DNA of 64,000 nt from Cronobacter malonaticus LMG 23826 (GTDB lineage Bacteria; Pseudomonadota; Gammaproteobacteria; Enterobacterales; Enterobacteriaceae), in assembly GCF_001277215.2 (NCBI RefSeq), contig NZ_CP013940.1, positions 744,001 to 808,000 on the forward strand, written 5' to 3'. This document shows, in pieces, positions 10,216-19,076 of this stretch. The translations under genes and the position numbers were made by a program. The stretch's first letter is position 1; each line of letters starts with the position of its first letter. The notes under the pieces are model-generated. The model worked only from the letters and a program-made list of their open reading frames with translations, made no database searches and was not told the DNA's origin.

Positions 10216-11121
10216 ATGCTGAATTTATCGCGGCTGGCTATGTTTGTCGCCGTCGTGGACGCGAAAAGCTTTACCGGTGCCGCCGCGGCACTCGGGCAGA
10301 CCAAAGCCGTAGTCAGCTTTAATATCCGCCAGCTTGAAAGCGAACTGGGCGTGACGCTGCTGCTGCGCTCGACGCGCCGCCTGACGCTGACCGACGCGGG
10401 CGAGCGTTTATACCAGCGCAGCCTGTTACTGCTAAAAGATGCCGGTGCGCTGCTGGAGGATGTGCAGGCAAGCCATGACGGGTTTAGCGGCGAGCTGCGC
10501 GTGACCACCACGCCGGAATATGCAACCCATGTGGTCGGCCCGGCGCTCGCCGCCTTCAGCCGCGCGCATCCGGCGCTGCGCATTCGTCATTTTTCGTCGT
10601 CGCAGCACGCCGATTTAATCTCAGAGCGCGTGGATGTCGCAATCCGGCTCGGCACGTTGCAGGATTCCGCCTATCGCGCGGCGCTGATTTCCCGTTTCGA
10701 TATTTTTCCCGTCGCGTCGCCCGCGTGGCTTGAACGCCACCCGATCTCAACGCCGGAGGCGCTCAGCCAGGCGGACTGGCTGTTGCATACCCGGCTGGCG
10801 TCGCCGCTGCGCTGGGAGCTTACCGGCCCGCACAACGAGACGCTGTGGTTTGAGATAACGCGCCCGCCCGTCATAGCGGCCGACGGCGCAGGCGCGCTGA
10901 TGACGTTCGCGCTGGAAGGCTGCGGCGTGGCGCTGCTGCCCGCGTGGCTGGTTAAAACCGCGCTGGAAGAGGAAAGCCTGGTGCGGCTACTCCCTGCGTA
11001 TCGCTTCCCTGCGCAGGGCGTTTATGCGGTCTACCCCGACGCACGCCACGTTTCCGGCAAAGTGCGGGGGTTTATCGATTTTCTGCGCGCGCGCGAAGCG
11101 CAGGCGGCGGCAGGCAAATAG
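10216..11121 (+). CDS. LysR family transcriptional regulator
   Basis: A 301-residue LTTR with N-terminal winged HTH (LNLSRLAMFVAVVDAKSFT, AALGQTKAVVSFNIRQLES, LLRSTRRLTLTDAG) and a periplasmic-binding-like effector domain after residue ~90. An upstream TTG in frame at 10195 exists, but the ATG at 10216 agrees with the family start. It is divergent from the MFS/SnoaL operon and presumably regulates it. Effector unknown. Confidence 0.88.
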   Translation: MLNLSRLAMFVAVVDAKSFTGAAAALGQTKAVVSFNIRQLESELGVTLLLRSTRRLTLTDAGERLYQRSLLLLKDAGALLEDVQASHDGFSGELRVTTTPEYATHVVGPALAAFSRAHPALRIRHFSSSQHADLISERVDVAIRLGTLQDSAYRAALISRFDIFPVASPAWLERHPISTPEALSQADWLLHTRLASPLRWELTGPHNETLWFEITRPPVIAADGAGALMTFALEGCGVALLPAWLVKTALEEESLVRLLPAYRFPAQGVYAVYPDARHVSGKVRGFIDFLRAREAQAAAGK

Positions 11122-11123
11122 CG

Positions 11124-11534
11124 TTACGGTTTGTCTATCATCCGCGTGATGAGCGTGGCGAACAGCGCGCGTTCTTCGGCGTTCAGCTTGCCTAAAAACG
11201 CCTCATCTACGGCGTCGCCCTTCGGAATGCTGGCGTGCAACAGCGCCTCGCCCTCCGGCGTGAGGTAAATAAACCGGCGGCGCTTATCCTCCGGCGCGCT
11301 TTCACGGCGCACCAGCCCGCGGCTCTCCATCCGGCTCAGCATTTCGGCAAGCGTCGCTTTAGTGCTGACGGCGGCCTCGATCAACGCCACCTGTTCAATG
11401 CCGGGGTTTTCGGCTATCGATCGCAGCACCGCGTATTGCGGCTTGGTCAGCTCAGGCAACGCCAGTTGCCACTGCGCCGTATGCTGCTGAAAAAGCTGGC
11501 GTAACAGATGAAAGGCTTGTTGATTAACGGCCAT
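11124..11534 (-). CDS. hosA: MarR family regulator HosA
   Basis: A 136-residue MarR-type repressor closely resembling E. coli HosA (FHLLRQLFQQHTAQW, LTKPQYAVLRSIAE, IEAAVSTKATLAEMLSRME, DKRRRFIYLTPEGEALL). HosA senses 4-hydroxybenzoate and represses the hydroxyarylic acid decarboxylase operon. The ATG at 11534 (MAVNQQAF) is preferred over the in-frame GTG at 11540. It is divergent from the ubiX-like/ubiD-like operon that starts at 11706, the same arrangement as in pathogenic E. coli rpoS-mutS regions. Confidence 0.9.
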   Translation of the reverse strand: MAVNQQAFHLLRQLFQQHTAQWQLALPELTKPQYAVLRSIAENPGIEQVALIEAAVSTKATLAEMLSRMESRGLVRRESAPEDKRRRFIYLTPEGEALLHASIPKGDAVDEAFLGKLNAEERALFATLITRMIDKP

Positions 11535-11674
11535 ACACACTCCGGGATCAAAATCACCTCACCATAATAACCGCTGCGGGGCTGAAAGCTAACGCGGTGG
11601 TTTTTAGCAAAAAGTGTGACTGTACACGAACGATCTTGCCAGATTCACCTGTCCGGCGTACTTTTAATTTATAT

Positions 11675-11688
11675 GTTCGTACACGAAC
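11675..11688. promoter_or_regulatory. putative HosA operator
   Basis: Palindrome GTTCGTACACGAAC (6-bp arms, 2-base spacer), 17 bases before the ubiX-like start and overlapping the likely -10 region. A partial second site, TGTACACGAAC, is at 11621-11631. This resembles the palindrome reported for E. coli HosA. Binding here is inferred. Confidence 0.7.
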
Positions 11689-11705
11689 AATAATTGAGGT
11701 AACGC

Positions 11706-12323
11706 ATGAGGATAATTGTCGGAATGACGGGCGCAACCGGCGCGCCGCTTGGGGTCGCGCTGTTGCAGGCGCTGAAAGCGATGCCCGAGGTGGAAACCCA
11801 TCTGGTGATGTCGAAGTGGGCGAAAACCACGATTGAACTCGAAACGCCGTTCTCCTGGCAGGATGTCGCAGGGCTGGCGGATGTCGTGCACAGCCCGGCG
11901 GATCAGGCCGCAACGATCTCCTCAGGATCGTTTCGCACCGACGGTATGGTGATTATTCCGTGCAGCATGAAAACCCTGGCGGGCATTCGCGCGGGCTACG
12001 CCGACGGGCTGGTGGGCCGCGCCGCTGATGTGGTGCTGAAAGAGAATCGCAAACTGGTGCTGGTGCCCCGCGAGACGCCGCTTAGCACCATTCATCTGGA
12101 AAACCTGCTGGCGCTCTCAAGGATGGACGTGGCCATCGTGCCGCCCATGCCCGCCTGGTACAACCATCCCGCGACGATCGACGACATCATCAACCATATC
12201 GTCGCCCGCGTACTCGATCAGTTCGGGCTTGATTCCCGTAACGCCCGCCGCTGGCAGGGGCTGAATCCTGCGAAAACAGCCGACACCCATTCATCACGAG
12301 GAGGAAACACGCATGGCGTTTGA
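11706..12323 (+). CDS. flavin prenyltransferase-like subunit B of hydroxyarylic acid decarboxylase
   Basis: UbiX/Pad1-family protein that makes prenyl-FMN for the UbiD-type partner encoded next. FMN-binding start MRIIVGMTGATGAPLG, SSGSFRTDGMVIIPCSMKTL and the C-terminal PPMPAWYNHPATIDD are conserved. Its 205 residues are slightly longer at the C-terminus than typical members. Shine-Dalgarno GAGGT lies 6 bases before the ATG. It overlaps the next gene by 11 bases. It matches the ecdB/kpdB/shdB type; chromosomal ubiX proper is expected elsewhere. Confidence 0.92.
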   Translation: MRIIVGMTGATGAPLGVALLQALKAMPEVETHLVMSKWAKTTIELETPFSWQDVAGLADVVHSPADQAATISSGSFRTDGMVIIPCSMKTLAGIRAGYADGLVGRAADVVLKENRKLVLVPRETPLSTIHLENLLALSRMDVAIVPPMPAWYNHPATIDDIINHIVARVLDQFGLDSRNARRWQGLNPAKTADTHSSRGGNTHGV

Positions 12324-13743
12324 CGATCTGCGCAGCTTTTTGCAGGCGCTTGAAGAACAGGGACAACTGCTGAAGATCAGCGAAGAGGTGCAGGCGGAGC
12401 CGGATATCGCGGCGGCCGCCAACGCGACCGGGCGTATCGGCGAAGGCGCGCCCGCGCTCTGGTTTGACAATATCCGCGGCTTTACCGACGCGCGGGTGGC
12501 GATGAACACCATCGGCTCCTGGCCGAATCACGCGATCTCGCTCGGCCTGCCGCCCGCCACGCCGGTAAAACAGCAGATAGAAGAATTTATCCGCCGCTGG
12601 GATACCTTCCCGGTCGCGCCGGAACGCCGCGATAATCCGCCGTGGGCGGAAAACAGGGTCGACGGCGACGATATCAACCTGTTCGATATTCTGCCGCTGT
12701 TTCGCTTAAACGACGGCGACGGCGGGTTTTACCTTGATAAAGCGTGCGTGGTCTCGCGCGATCCGCTCGATCCTGACCACTTCGGCAAGCAGAACGTCGG
12801 CATCTACCGGATGGAAGTGAAAGGCAAGCGCAAGCTCGGGCTGCAACCGGTGCCGATGCATGATATCGCGCTGCATCTGCATAAGGCCGAGGAGCGCGGC
12901 GAGGATTTGCCGGTTGCGATTACGCTTGGCAACGATCCAATCATTACGCTGATGGGTGCCACGCCGCTGAAATACGATCAGTCGGAGTATGAAATGGCGG
13001 GCGCGCTGCGCGAAAGCCCGTACCCGATCGCCACCGCGCCGCTGACCGGTTTCGACGTGCCGTGGGGCTCGGAAGTGATCCTCGAAGGGGTGATCGAAGG
13101 GCGCAAGCGTGAGATAGAAGGGCCGTTCGGCGAGTTCACCGGACACTACTCCGGCGGGCGCAATATGACCGTGGTGCGTATCGATAAAGTCTCTTATCGC
13201 ACCAAACCGATTTTCGAATCGCTCTATCTCGGTATGCCGTGGACCGAAATCGACTACCTGATTGGCCCGGCGACCTGCGTGCCGCTTTACCAGCAGCTTA
13301 AAGCGGAGTTCCCGGAAGTGCAGGCGGTGAACGCGATGTATACCCACGGGCTGCTCGCGATTATCTCCACCAAAAAACGCTACGGCGGTTTCGCCCGCGC
13401 GGTGGGCCTGCGTGCGATGACCACGCCGCACGGGCTTGGCTACGTGAAGATGGTGATTATGGTGGATGAAGATGTCGATCCGTTCGATCTGCCGCAGGTG
13501 ATGTGGGCGCTGTCGTCTAAGGTCAACCCGGCGGGCGATCTGGTGCAGCTGCCGAATATGTCGGTGCTGGAGCTTGACCCAGGCTCAAGCCCGGCGGGGA
13601 TTACCGACAAGCTGATTATCGACGCCACGACGCCGGTCGCGCCGGATAACCGCGGGCATTACAGCCAGCCGGTGAAAGACCTGCCGGAAACCCCGCAGTG
13701 GGTCGAGAAGCTGACCGCCATGCTGGCTAACCGTAAAAAATAA
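12313..13743 (+). CDS. non-oxidative hydroxyarylic acid decarboxylase, UbiD-family subunit C
   Basis: Catalytic subunit of 476 residues that uses prenylated FMN to decarboxylate 4-hydroxybenzoate-type acids to phenols reversibly. Landmarks of the UbiD family are DDLRSFLQALEEQGQL at the N-terminus, the prFMN/metal region QNVGIYRMEVKG, and GPFGEFTGHYSGGRN with catalytic acids. A strong Shine-Dalgarno (GAGGAGGAAAC) precedes the ATG. The B-C-D gene order identifies the ecdBCD/kpdBCD/shdBCD operon, regulated by the divergent hosA. Confidence 0.93.
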   Translation: MAFDDLRSFLQALEEQGQLLKISEEVQAEPDIAAAANATGRIGEGAPALWFDNIRGFTDARVAMNTIGSWPNHAISLGLPPATPVKQQIEEFIRRWDTFPVAPERRDNPPWAENRVDGDDINLFDILPLFRLNDGDGGFYLDKACVVSRDPLDPDHFGKQNVGIYRMEVKGKRKLGLQPVPMHDIALHLHKAEERGEDLPVAITLGNDPIITLMGATPLKYDQSEYEMAGALRESPYPIATAPLTGFDVPWGSEVILEGVIEGRKREIEGPFGEFTGHYSGGRNMTVVRIDKVSYRTKPIFESLYLGMPWTEIDYLIGPATCVPLYQQLKAEFPEVQAVNAMYTHGLLAIISTKKRYGGFARAVGLRAMTTPHGLGYVKMVIMVDEDVDPFDLPQVMWALSSKVNPAGDLVQLPNMSVLELDPGSSPAGITDKLIIDATTPVAPDNRGHYSQPVKDLPETPQWVEKLTAMLANRKK

Positions 13744-13752
13744 GGAGACGAG

Positions 13753-13989
13753 ATGATTTGTCCACGTTGTGCCGATGGAACCATCGAAATTATGGCGACG
13801 TCGCCGGTGAAAGGCGTCTGGACGGTGTATCAGTGCCAGCATTGTCTGTACACCTGGCGCGACACCGAGCCGCTGCGCCGTACCAGCCGCGAGCATTACC
13901 CCGAGGCGTTCCGGATGACGCAGGCCGATATCGATAACGCGCCGGAAGTACCAACGGTGCCGCCGCTGCTGGCGGAAGGTAAGCGTTAA
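13753..13989 (+). CDS. hydroxyarylic acid decarboxylase small subunit D
   Basis: A 78-residue protein with two CxxC pairs (MICPRCADG and CQHCLYTW) expected to bind zinc. This is the third, accessory subunit of the three-gene decarboxylases. The AAGGAG Shine-Dalgarno and 9-base spacing from subunit C show one operon. The REP cluster begins just downstream. Confidence 0.92.
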   Translation: MICPRCADGTIEIMATSPVKGVWTVYQCQHCLYTWRDTEPLRRTSREHYPEAFRMTQADIDNAPEVPTVPPLLAEGKR

Positions 13990-14012
13990 CCCTCTGGCGC
14001 GATTGTTTAAAC

Positions 14013-14201
14013 GGTGGGTGCGGAAGTAGAACGGCGGGTGCGCTTCGCTTACCCGCCCTACACGACAAACATGATGGCATTCTCGTAGGGTGGGTAAGCG
14101 AAGCGCACCCACCATTCATGCCCTGCCATCACCAACGACATCCACCCTACGAAACAAAGGCGCTGAAATTATGTAGGGTGGGTAAGCGAAGCGCACCCAC
14201 C
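14013..14201. repeat. cluster of REP-like hairpins, ecdD-mutS gap
   Basis: Three full copies of a 29-base element: 14033-14061 (minus), 14085-14113 (plus) and 14173-14201 (plus), with partial copies at 14013-14023 and 14141-14150. Each has the head GTAGG and arms GGTGGGT/ACCCACC with an inner GCG/CGC stem and an AA bulge. The head-to-head arrangement and GTAG head match the REP/BIME class linked to RAYT transposases. It fills the gap between convergent ecdD and mutS and may also act as transcript stabiliser or terminator. Confidence 0.88.
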
Positions 14202-14209
14202 ACAGCCGC

Positions 14210-16771
14210 TTACACCAGGCTCTTAAGCCGGTAGATCCACTCCAGCGCCTGGCGCGGCGACAGCGAATCCGGGTCGAGATTCTCCAGCGCTTCTACCGCC
14301 GGGCTGGTCTCTTCGGCGGCGGCGAGCAGCGACATCTGCGTGCCGTCCACCTGCGTTGCCGCCGCGTTACCGGAAAGGCTCTCCAGCTCGCGCAGCTTCT
14401 GGCGCGCGCGCTTAATCACCTCTTTCGGCACGCCCGCCAGCGCCGCGACCGCCAGACCGTAGCTCTTGCTGGCGGCACCGTCCTGAACGCTGTGCATAAA
14501 CGCTATCGTATCGCCATGCTCAATCGCATCCAGATGCACGTTAGCCACGCCTTCCATCTTCTCCGGCAGCTGGGTCAGCTCGAAATAGTGCGTGGCGAAC
14601 AGCGTCAGCGCTTTAATACGGTTGGCGAGGCTCTCGGCGCACGCCCACGCGAGCGACAGCCCGTCATAGGTTGACGTTCCGCGGCCAATCTCATCCATCA
14701 GCACCAGGCTATGTTCGGTGGCGTTATGCAGAATATTGGCGGTTTCGGTCATCTCAACCATAAAGGTCGAGCGCCCGGAAGCCAGATCGTCGGCGGCGCC
14801 CACGCGGGTAAAGATGCGATCGATCGGGCCGATTTCCGCCTGCTCGGCGGGCACGAAGCTGCCGATATACGCCATCAGCACAATCAGCGCCGTCTGGCGC
14901 ATATAAGTACTCTTACCGCCCATGTTCGGGCCGGTGATGATCAGCATCCGGCGCTGCGGGCTGAGCGACAGCGGGTTGGCGATAAACGGCTCGTTCAGAA
15001 CGCGCTCCACCACCGGGTGACGGCCTTCCACCAGGCGAATGCCGGGCTTGTCGGTCAGCGTCGGGCAGTGATAGTTCAGCGTATCGGCGCGCTCGGCAAG
15101 GTTCGTCAGTACGTCGAGTTCAGCAAGCGCGGCGGCGCTTTTTTGCAGTTCCGCCAGGTGCGGCAGCAGCAGATCGAACAGCTCATCATAGAGCTGTTTT
15201 TCCAGCGCCAGCGCTTTGCCTTTGGAGGTCAGAACTTTGTCTTCATACTCTTTGAGCTCAGGAATGATATAGCGCTCGGCGTTTTTCAGCGTCTGGCGGC
15301 GCACATAGTGAATCGGCACCATGTGGCTCTGGCCGCGGCTCACCTGAATAAAGTAGCCATGTACAGCGTTGAACCCTACCTTGAGCGTGTCGATGCCGAG
15401 CTTCTCGCGCTCGCGGATCTCCAGGCGGTCGAGATAATCCGTTGCGCCGTCGGCCAGCGCCCGCCATTCATCAAGCTCTTCATGGTAGCCTGGCGCAATC
15501 ACGCCGCCGTCGCGCACCAGCACCGGCGGCGCTTCAATAATGGCGCGCTCCAGCAGATCGCGCAGCTCAGCGAAATCGCCCATCTGCTCGCGCAGCGTCT
15601 GCACATACTCAGCGTCAATATCGCCGAGCAGCGTATTGAGCGTCGGCAACTGCTGGAAGGCGTGACGCATGCGCGCCAGATCGCGCGGGCGGGCGGTACG
15701 CAGCGCCAGGCGCGCCAGAATACGCTCCAGATCGCCTACCTGGCGCAGCACCGGCTGGATGTCGGCGCTGTATTCCATCAGCGCCGCGATGGCCTGCTGG
15801 CGGTGGCGCAGCACGGCGGCATCGCGCACCGGCATATGCAGCCAGCGTTTTAACATGCGGCTGCCCATCGGCGTGACGGTGCAGTCAAGCACCGACGCCA
15901 GCGTGTTTTCCATACCGCCCGCCAGATTCTGGGTGATCTCCAGATTACGGCGCGTGGCGGCGTCCATAATGATGCCGTCCTGCTGGCGCTCCATGGTGAT
16001 GGAGCGGATATGCGGCAGGCTGGTGCGCTGCGTGTCTTTCACGTACTGCAACAGACACCCGGCGGCGCACAGTCCGCGCGGCGCGTTCTCAACCCCAAAG
16101 CCCACCAGATCGCGCGTGCCGAATTGCAGGTTAAGCTGCTGGCGCGCGGTATCGAGTTCAAACTCCCAGAGCGGGCGACGACGCAGGCCGCGGCGGCCTT
16201 CAATCAGCGACATCTCTGCGAAATCTTCGGCATACAGCAGCTCCGCCGGGTTGGTGCGCTGCAATTCCGCCGCCATGGTCTCGCGGTCCTGCGGCTCGCT
16301 TACGCGAAAACGGCCGGAGCTGATATCCAGCGTTGCGTAGCCAAAGCCTTTGCTATCCTGCCAGATGGCGGCCAGCAGGTTGTCCTGACGCTCCTGCAAC
16401 AGCGCTTCATCGCTGATGGTGCCGGGCGTAACGATGCGCACCACTTTGCGCTCGACCGGGCCTTTTGACGTGGCCGGGTCGCCAATCTGCTCGCAAATCG
16501 CCACCGATTCGCCAAGGTTAACCAGCTTCGCCAGATAGTTTTCCACAGCATGGTGCGGCACGCCCGCCATCGGGATCGGCTCGCCCGCCGAGGCGCCGCG
16601 TTTGGTCAGCGAAATATCCAGCAGCTGCGACGCGCGTTTCGCATCGTCATAAAAGAGTTCGTAAAAATCGCCCATGCGATAAAACAGCAGAATGTCAGGG
16701 TGCTGCGCCTTGAGCTTCAGATACTGCTGCATCATGGGCGTGTGGGCGTCGAAGGTTTCGCTTGTGCTCAT
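14210..16771 (-). CDS. mutS: DNA mismatch repair protein MutS
   Basis: Mismatch recognition ATPase, 853 residues as in E. coli. The mismatch-inserting Phe lies in [11 protein letters not shown] (residues ~34-44). The connector, lever and clamp regions follow, and the C-terminal ATPase has Walker [14 protein letters not shown], Walker [14 protein letters not shown] and a following His-containing switch FATHYFELT. The reading frame is intact, so no mutator phenotype is predicted. It is transcribed toward the REP cluster. Confidence 0.98.
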   Translation of the reverse strand: MSTSETFDAHTPMMQQYLKLKAQHPDILLFYRMGDFYELFYDDAKRASQLLDISLTKRGASAGEPIPMAGVPHHAVENYLAKLVNLGESVAICEQIGDPATSKGPVERKVVRIVTPGTISDEALLQERQDNLLAAIWQDSKGFGYATLDISSGRFRVSEPQDRETMAAELQRTNPAELLYAEDFAEMSLIEGRRGLRRRPLWEFELDTARQQLNLQFGTRDLVGFGVENAPRGLCAAGCLLQYVKDTQRTSLPHIRSITMERQQDGIIMDAATRRNLEITQNLAGGMENTLASVLDCTVTPMGSRMLKRWLHMPVRDAAVLRHRQQAIAALMEYSADIQPVLRQVGDLERILARLALRTARPRDLARMRHAFQQLPTLNTLLGDIDAEYVQTLREQMGDFAELRDLLERAIIEAPPVLVRDGGVIAPGYHEELDEWRALADGATDYLDRLEIREREKLGIDTLKVGFNAVHGYFIQVSRGQSHMVPIHYVRRQTLKNAERYIIPELKEYEDKVLTSKGKALALEKQLYDELFDLLLPHLAELQKSAAALAELDVLTNLAERADTLNYHCPTLTDKPGIRLVEGRHPVVERVLNEPFIANPLSLSPQRRMLIITGPNMGGKSTYMRQTALIVLMAYIGSFVPAEQAEIGPIDRIFTRVGAADDLASGRSTFMVEMTETANILHNATEHSLVLMDEIGRGTSTYDGLSLAWACAESLANRIKALTLFATHYFELTQLPEKMEGVANVHLDAIEHGDTIAFMHSVQDGAASKSYGLAVAALAGVPKEVIKRARQKLRELESLSGNAAATQVDGTQMSLLAAAEETSPAVEALENLDPDSLSPRQALEWIYRLKSLV

Positions 16772-17339
16772 CGTTTTTTGATGTCCATTTACTTAAATAT
16801 GAATGAGTTAGTGATGTTAATTTTCATTATTGAATTTCACTGTGGCTCATTTCAGCTCATGAAATCCTGTATCTGAATACAGGTTAAAGGGGACGTTGCC
16901 AGGCTCTGGTCTGGAAAACAGGGCTACATACCGCGCAGCCGCAAAGCTTTTCCTGAATATCCAGGGAGCATGATAACGGAGTCTTTTTGGCAGGCAAACA
17001 AAAGGCAAAGCCCGTGTGGTTTAAAGCGAAAGAAATGAGGGGCCGGGGGAAAGACAAGTGTGCGAAACAAACGCGGCTGGGAGTTATCGCCCATAACGCT
17101 GCATTTCGGAATAAGGCCTGGGCCGCTTGCGCCAGCACCCCACCAAAAATGGGTGCTATAAGCATTCAGAAAAGCTGTCATTATGACCTGCCTGCATGAA
17201 TATAACCTGCTGATGAAAGGTTAAAAATTCACTCTTCACCAGGAATCATCTTAATTGCAAATCGCCTTACTTTCCTCCATTTGCATATCTTTACAATAGA
17301 GACAGAATGGCGGCACTTAACCATAGGGATATCAATACA
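16772..17339. other. gap between mutS and amidase gene
   Basis: 568 bases with no supported gene. Only short overlapping frames without family resemblance or Shine-Dalgarno are found. The right part (about 17200-17330) is AT-rich and probably contains the promoter of the amidase gene; the left part serves mutS. Confidence 0.5.
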
Positions 17340-17741
17340 ATGGCATATATCGCAAACACGCCCTCGGCGTATGTCGGCCAGTCTGTCGGTAATGGTCAGT
17401 GTGTGGCGTACACGCAAAAAGCGGCGAATATGCCGCGTACCGTCGCATGGAGACGCGGCGCGTTAGTAAAAGGCAATATGTCGATTGCACCCGGTACGGC
17501 CATCGCCACGTTTGATGGCAATGGTCGTTATGGCAACCATACTGACGGAAGTTCTCATGCTGCGATTTATCTTGGGCAGGATGCGTCGGGAATCGTGGTT
17601 CTGGATCAGTGGATGACGCATCGCACGTTGCCTAACGGCCAACGCGTAGCGACGCCGCACGCTGTGAGCAAACGCATTATCCGTTTTCATAAAGCGCCCC
17701 GCGCCGAAAACAATGGAGATAATTATTATGTTGTGGAGTAA
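17340..17741 (+). CDS. BPSL0067-family NlpC/P60-like amidase, putative effector
   Basis: A 133-residue protein with no signal peptide. GNGQCVAYTQKAANMP supplies the presumed catalytic Cys and GSSHAAIYLG the His, in the order expected of NlpC/P60-CHAP peptidoglycan amidases. It resembles the BPSL0067 family, members of which are associated with type VI secretion. The ATG at 17340 (MAYIANTP) is chosen because the decayed paralogue at 57063 keeps the same MAYIA start; an in-frame ATG at 17307 is possible. It overlaps its partner gene by 14 bases. Toxicity and secretion are inferred. Confidence 0.75.
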   Translation: MAYIANTPSAYVGQSVGNGQCVAYTQKAANMPRTVAWRRGALVKGNMSIAPGTAIATFDGNGRYGNHTDGSSHAAIYLGQDASGIVVLDQWMTHRTLPNGQRVATPHAVSKRIIRFHKAPRAENNGDNYYVVE

Positions 17742-18093
17742 AACGCTTTTGCTCAGCGCCGGGTTATTTTTATCCGTGACGGGCGCGCAGGCCACTGTGA
17801 CACTATGCCCGCAATATCCGACGGCGCAGGATAAAACACATGTTTTAGACGATGCCAGTTTGTTTGTCGGGCCGCCAGAAGGGTTAGTTGATCTGATGCC
17901 GGATAACGATAGCGATACCGTCTGGACTTTGCCTGATTATCAGGACGAGGCCAAAAAGAGTAAAACCTCGCTCTATTTTGTATGCCTGTATAAGAATACG
18001 AAGCAGACCGTTAATTTGATTGTTCCGGCAACCGCTAAAAAATGCTCCGTTGCTTACGATAAAAACAGCAAGCTTATCGCTGCCTGCGAATAA
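17728..18093 (+). CDS. STY0301-family periplasmic protein, putative immunity
   Basis: A 121-residue exported protein: signal peptide about residues 1-22 (MLWSKTLLLSAGLF...GAQA), then a mature domain with four Cys and the conserved LMPDNDSDTVWTL. It overlaps the amidase gene by 14 bases, and Shine-Dalgarno GGAGA lies 8 bases before this ATG; an upstream ATG at 17713 is also open. A periplasmic partner coupled to a putative peptidoglycan amidase suggests an immunity protein. A second copy is at 56604-57008. Family name from recall; function inferred. Confidence 0.7.
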   Translation: MLWSKTLLLSAGLFLSVTGAQATVTLCPQYPTAQDKTHVLDDASLFVGPPEGLVDLMPDNDSDTVWTLPDYQDEAKKSKTSLYFVCLYKNTKQTVNLIVPATAKKCSVAYDKNSKLIAACE

Positions 18094-18165
18094 GTGCTTA
18101 CTTAATGGCGGCGCAATGGCTAAATAAAATAGCGCCGCCCGTTTTATCGGGTCTCACGTATCATC

Positions 18166-18870
18166 TTACCTGTCTTTAAACTCCTCCAGGTGTTTAATCT
18201 GCCGCCCACGGTCGTTGAAGTTTTCCGGGCGCAGCCAGGCGCGCAGCGTTTTAGCGTGGTGCGGCCATTCGGCTTCGACAATCGAATACCAGTTCACATT
18301 ACTGTTTCGGCCTTTTCGGACCTGACATTCCCGGAATGTCCCTTCATAAATAAAGCCAAGACGCTGCGCGGCCTGAATAGCGGGGGTATTCAGCTCATCA
18401 GTTTTCCATTCGCAGCGCCGGTATTTTAATTCTTCGAAAACATACGCCAGTAATAAATAGATAGCCTCCGTACCGTAATGGGTTCTTTTCATGGCGGGCG
18501 ACCAGTTTACATTGCCGATTTCAATCACACCGTGCGTTTTATCGACATTCATCAGGCACAGCGTACCGGTGGGCTGGCCGCTGATATTCTCCAGCACGGT
18601 GAAATACCAGGCGTCCGGCGCGGCTTCCAGACGGCGCAGATAATATTCAGTCGCGGTCAGGGTTGGCGGGCGTTCGTCGGTGAGATAAGTCCAGTCGCGC
18701 GTATCGTCAATGCTGTGCCAGGCGTGATGCAGCGCCAGCGCGTGACGCACGCTGACTGGCTCAAGGTGACAAAAATGCCCGGCGAACATTTTCTTCTGCG
18801 GCAGCTCGCGCGGCGTCCACTCCGTCACGGGCTGGCCAACATACTGACCGAAGCTGTTTAGCTCTTTCAT
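18166..18870 (-). CDS. GNAT family N-acetyltransferase
   Basis: A 234-residue acetyl-CoA-dependent acyltransferase of the RimJ/RimL type. The acceptor region HFCHLEPVSVRHALALH is followed by the core YGTEAIYLLLAYVFEEL and RRCEWKTDELNTPAIQAA, then RLGFIYEGTFRE, typical of the C-terminal GNAT fold. The target (protein N-terminus or small amine) cannot be read from sequence. It stands alone between the amidase pair and the chemoreceptor. Confidence 0.88.
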   Translation of the reverse strand: MKELNSFGQYVGQPVTEWTPRELPQKKMFAGHFCHLEPVSVRHALALHHAWHSIDDTRDWTYLTDERPPTLTATEYYLRRLEAAPDAWYFTVLENISGQPTGTLCLMNVDKTHGVIEIGNVNWSPAMKRTHYGTEAIYLLLAYVFEELKYRRCEWKTDELNTPAIQAAQRLGFIYEGTFRECQVRKGRNSNVNWYSIVEAEWPHHAKTLRAWLRPENFNDRGRQIKHLEEFKDR

Positions 18871-19010
18871 GGTGCCTCCTTAAAACCCGGAAGGGACGTT
18901 CTGGAACGCTCGCGGGGTGAAAGGGATACTTTGACTATCGGCCAGAAAAAGGGGGGGGTTATCTTTTTATTTTAAATTATGGCGGTGCTCTCATATTTAA
19001 GTGGGATGGA

Positions 19011-19037
19011 TAAAGTTTGCGCAGGTTATTCCGATAA
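19011..19037 (+). promoter_or_regulatory. FliA (sigma-28) type promoter
   Basis: TAAAGTTT at 19011-19018, 11 bases, then TCCGATAA at 19030-19037. This is a perfect -35 and 7/8 match to the -10 consensus (GCCGATAA) with the right spacing, 39 bases upstream of the chemoreceptor start. It places the receptor in the flagellar/chemotaxis class 3 regulon. Confidence 0.88.
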
Positions 19038-19076
19038 CAGCTTCACACGAGCGCCTTTTTCAGGGGATAGTTAACG

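Noticed and set aside
12706..13431. 241-codon minus-strand frame inside the UbiD-like gene
   Set aside because: Shadow of a GC-rich gene; the sense frame is a full-length conserved enzyme.
14711..15853. 380-codon plus-strand frame inside mutS
   Set aside because: Antisense shadow of mutS with His/Arg/Gln-rich translation typical of reverse frames.
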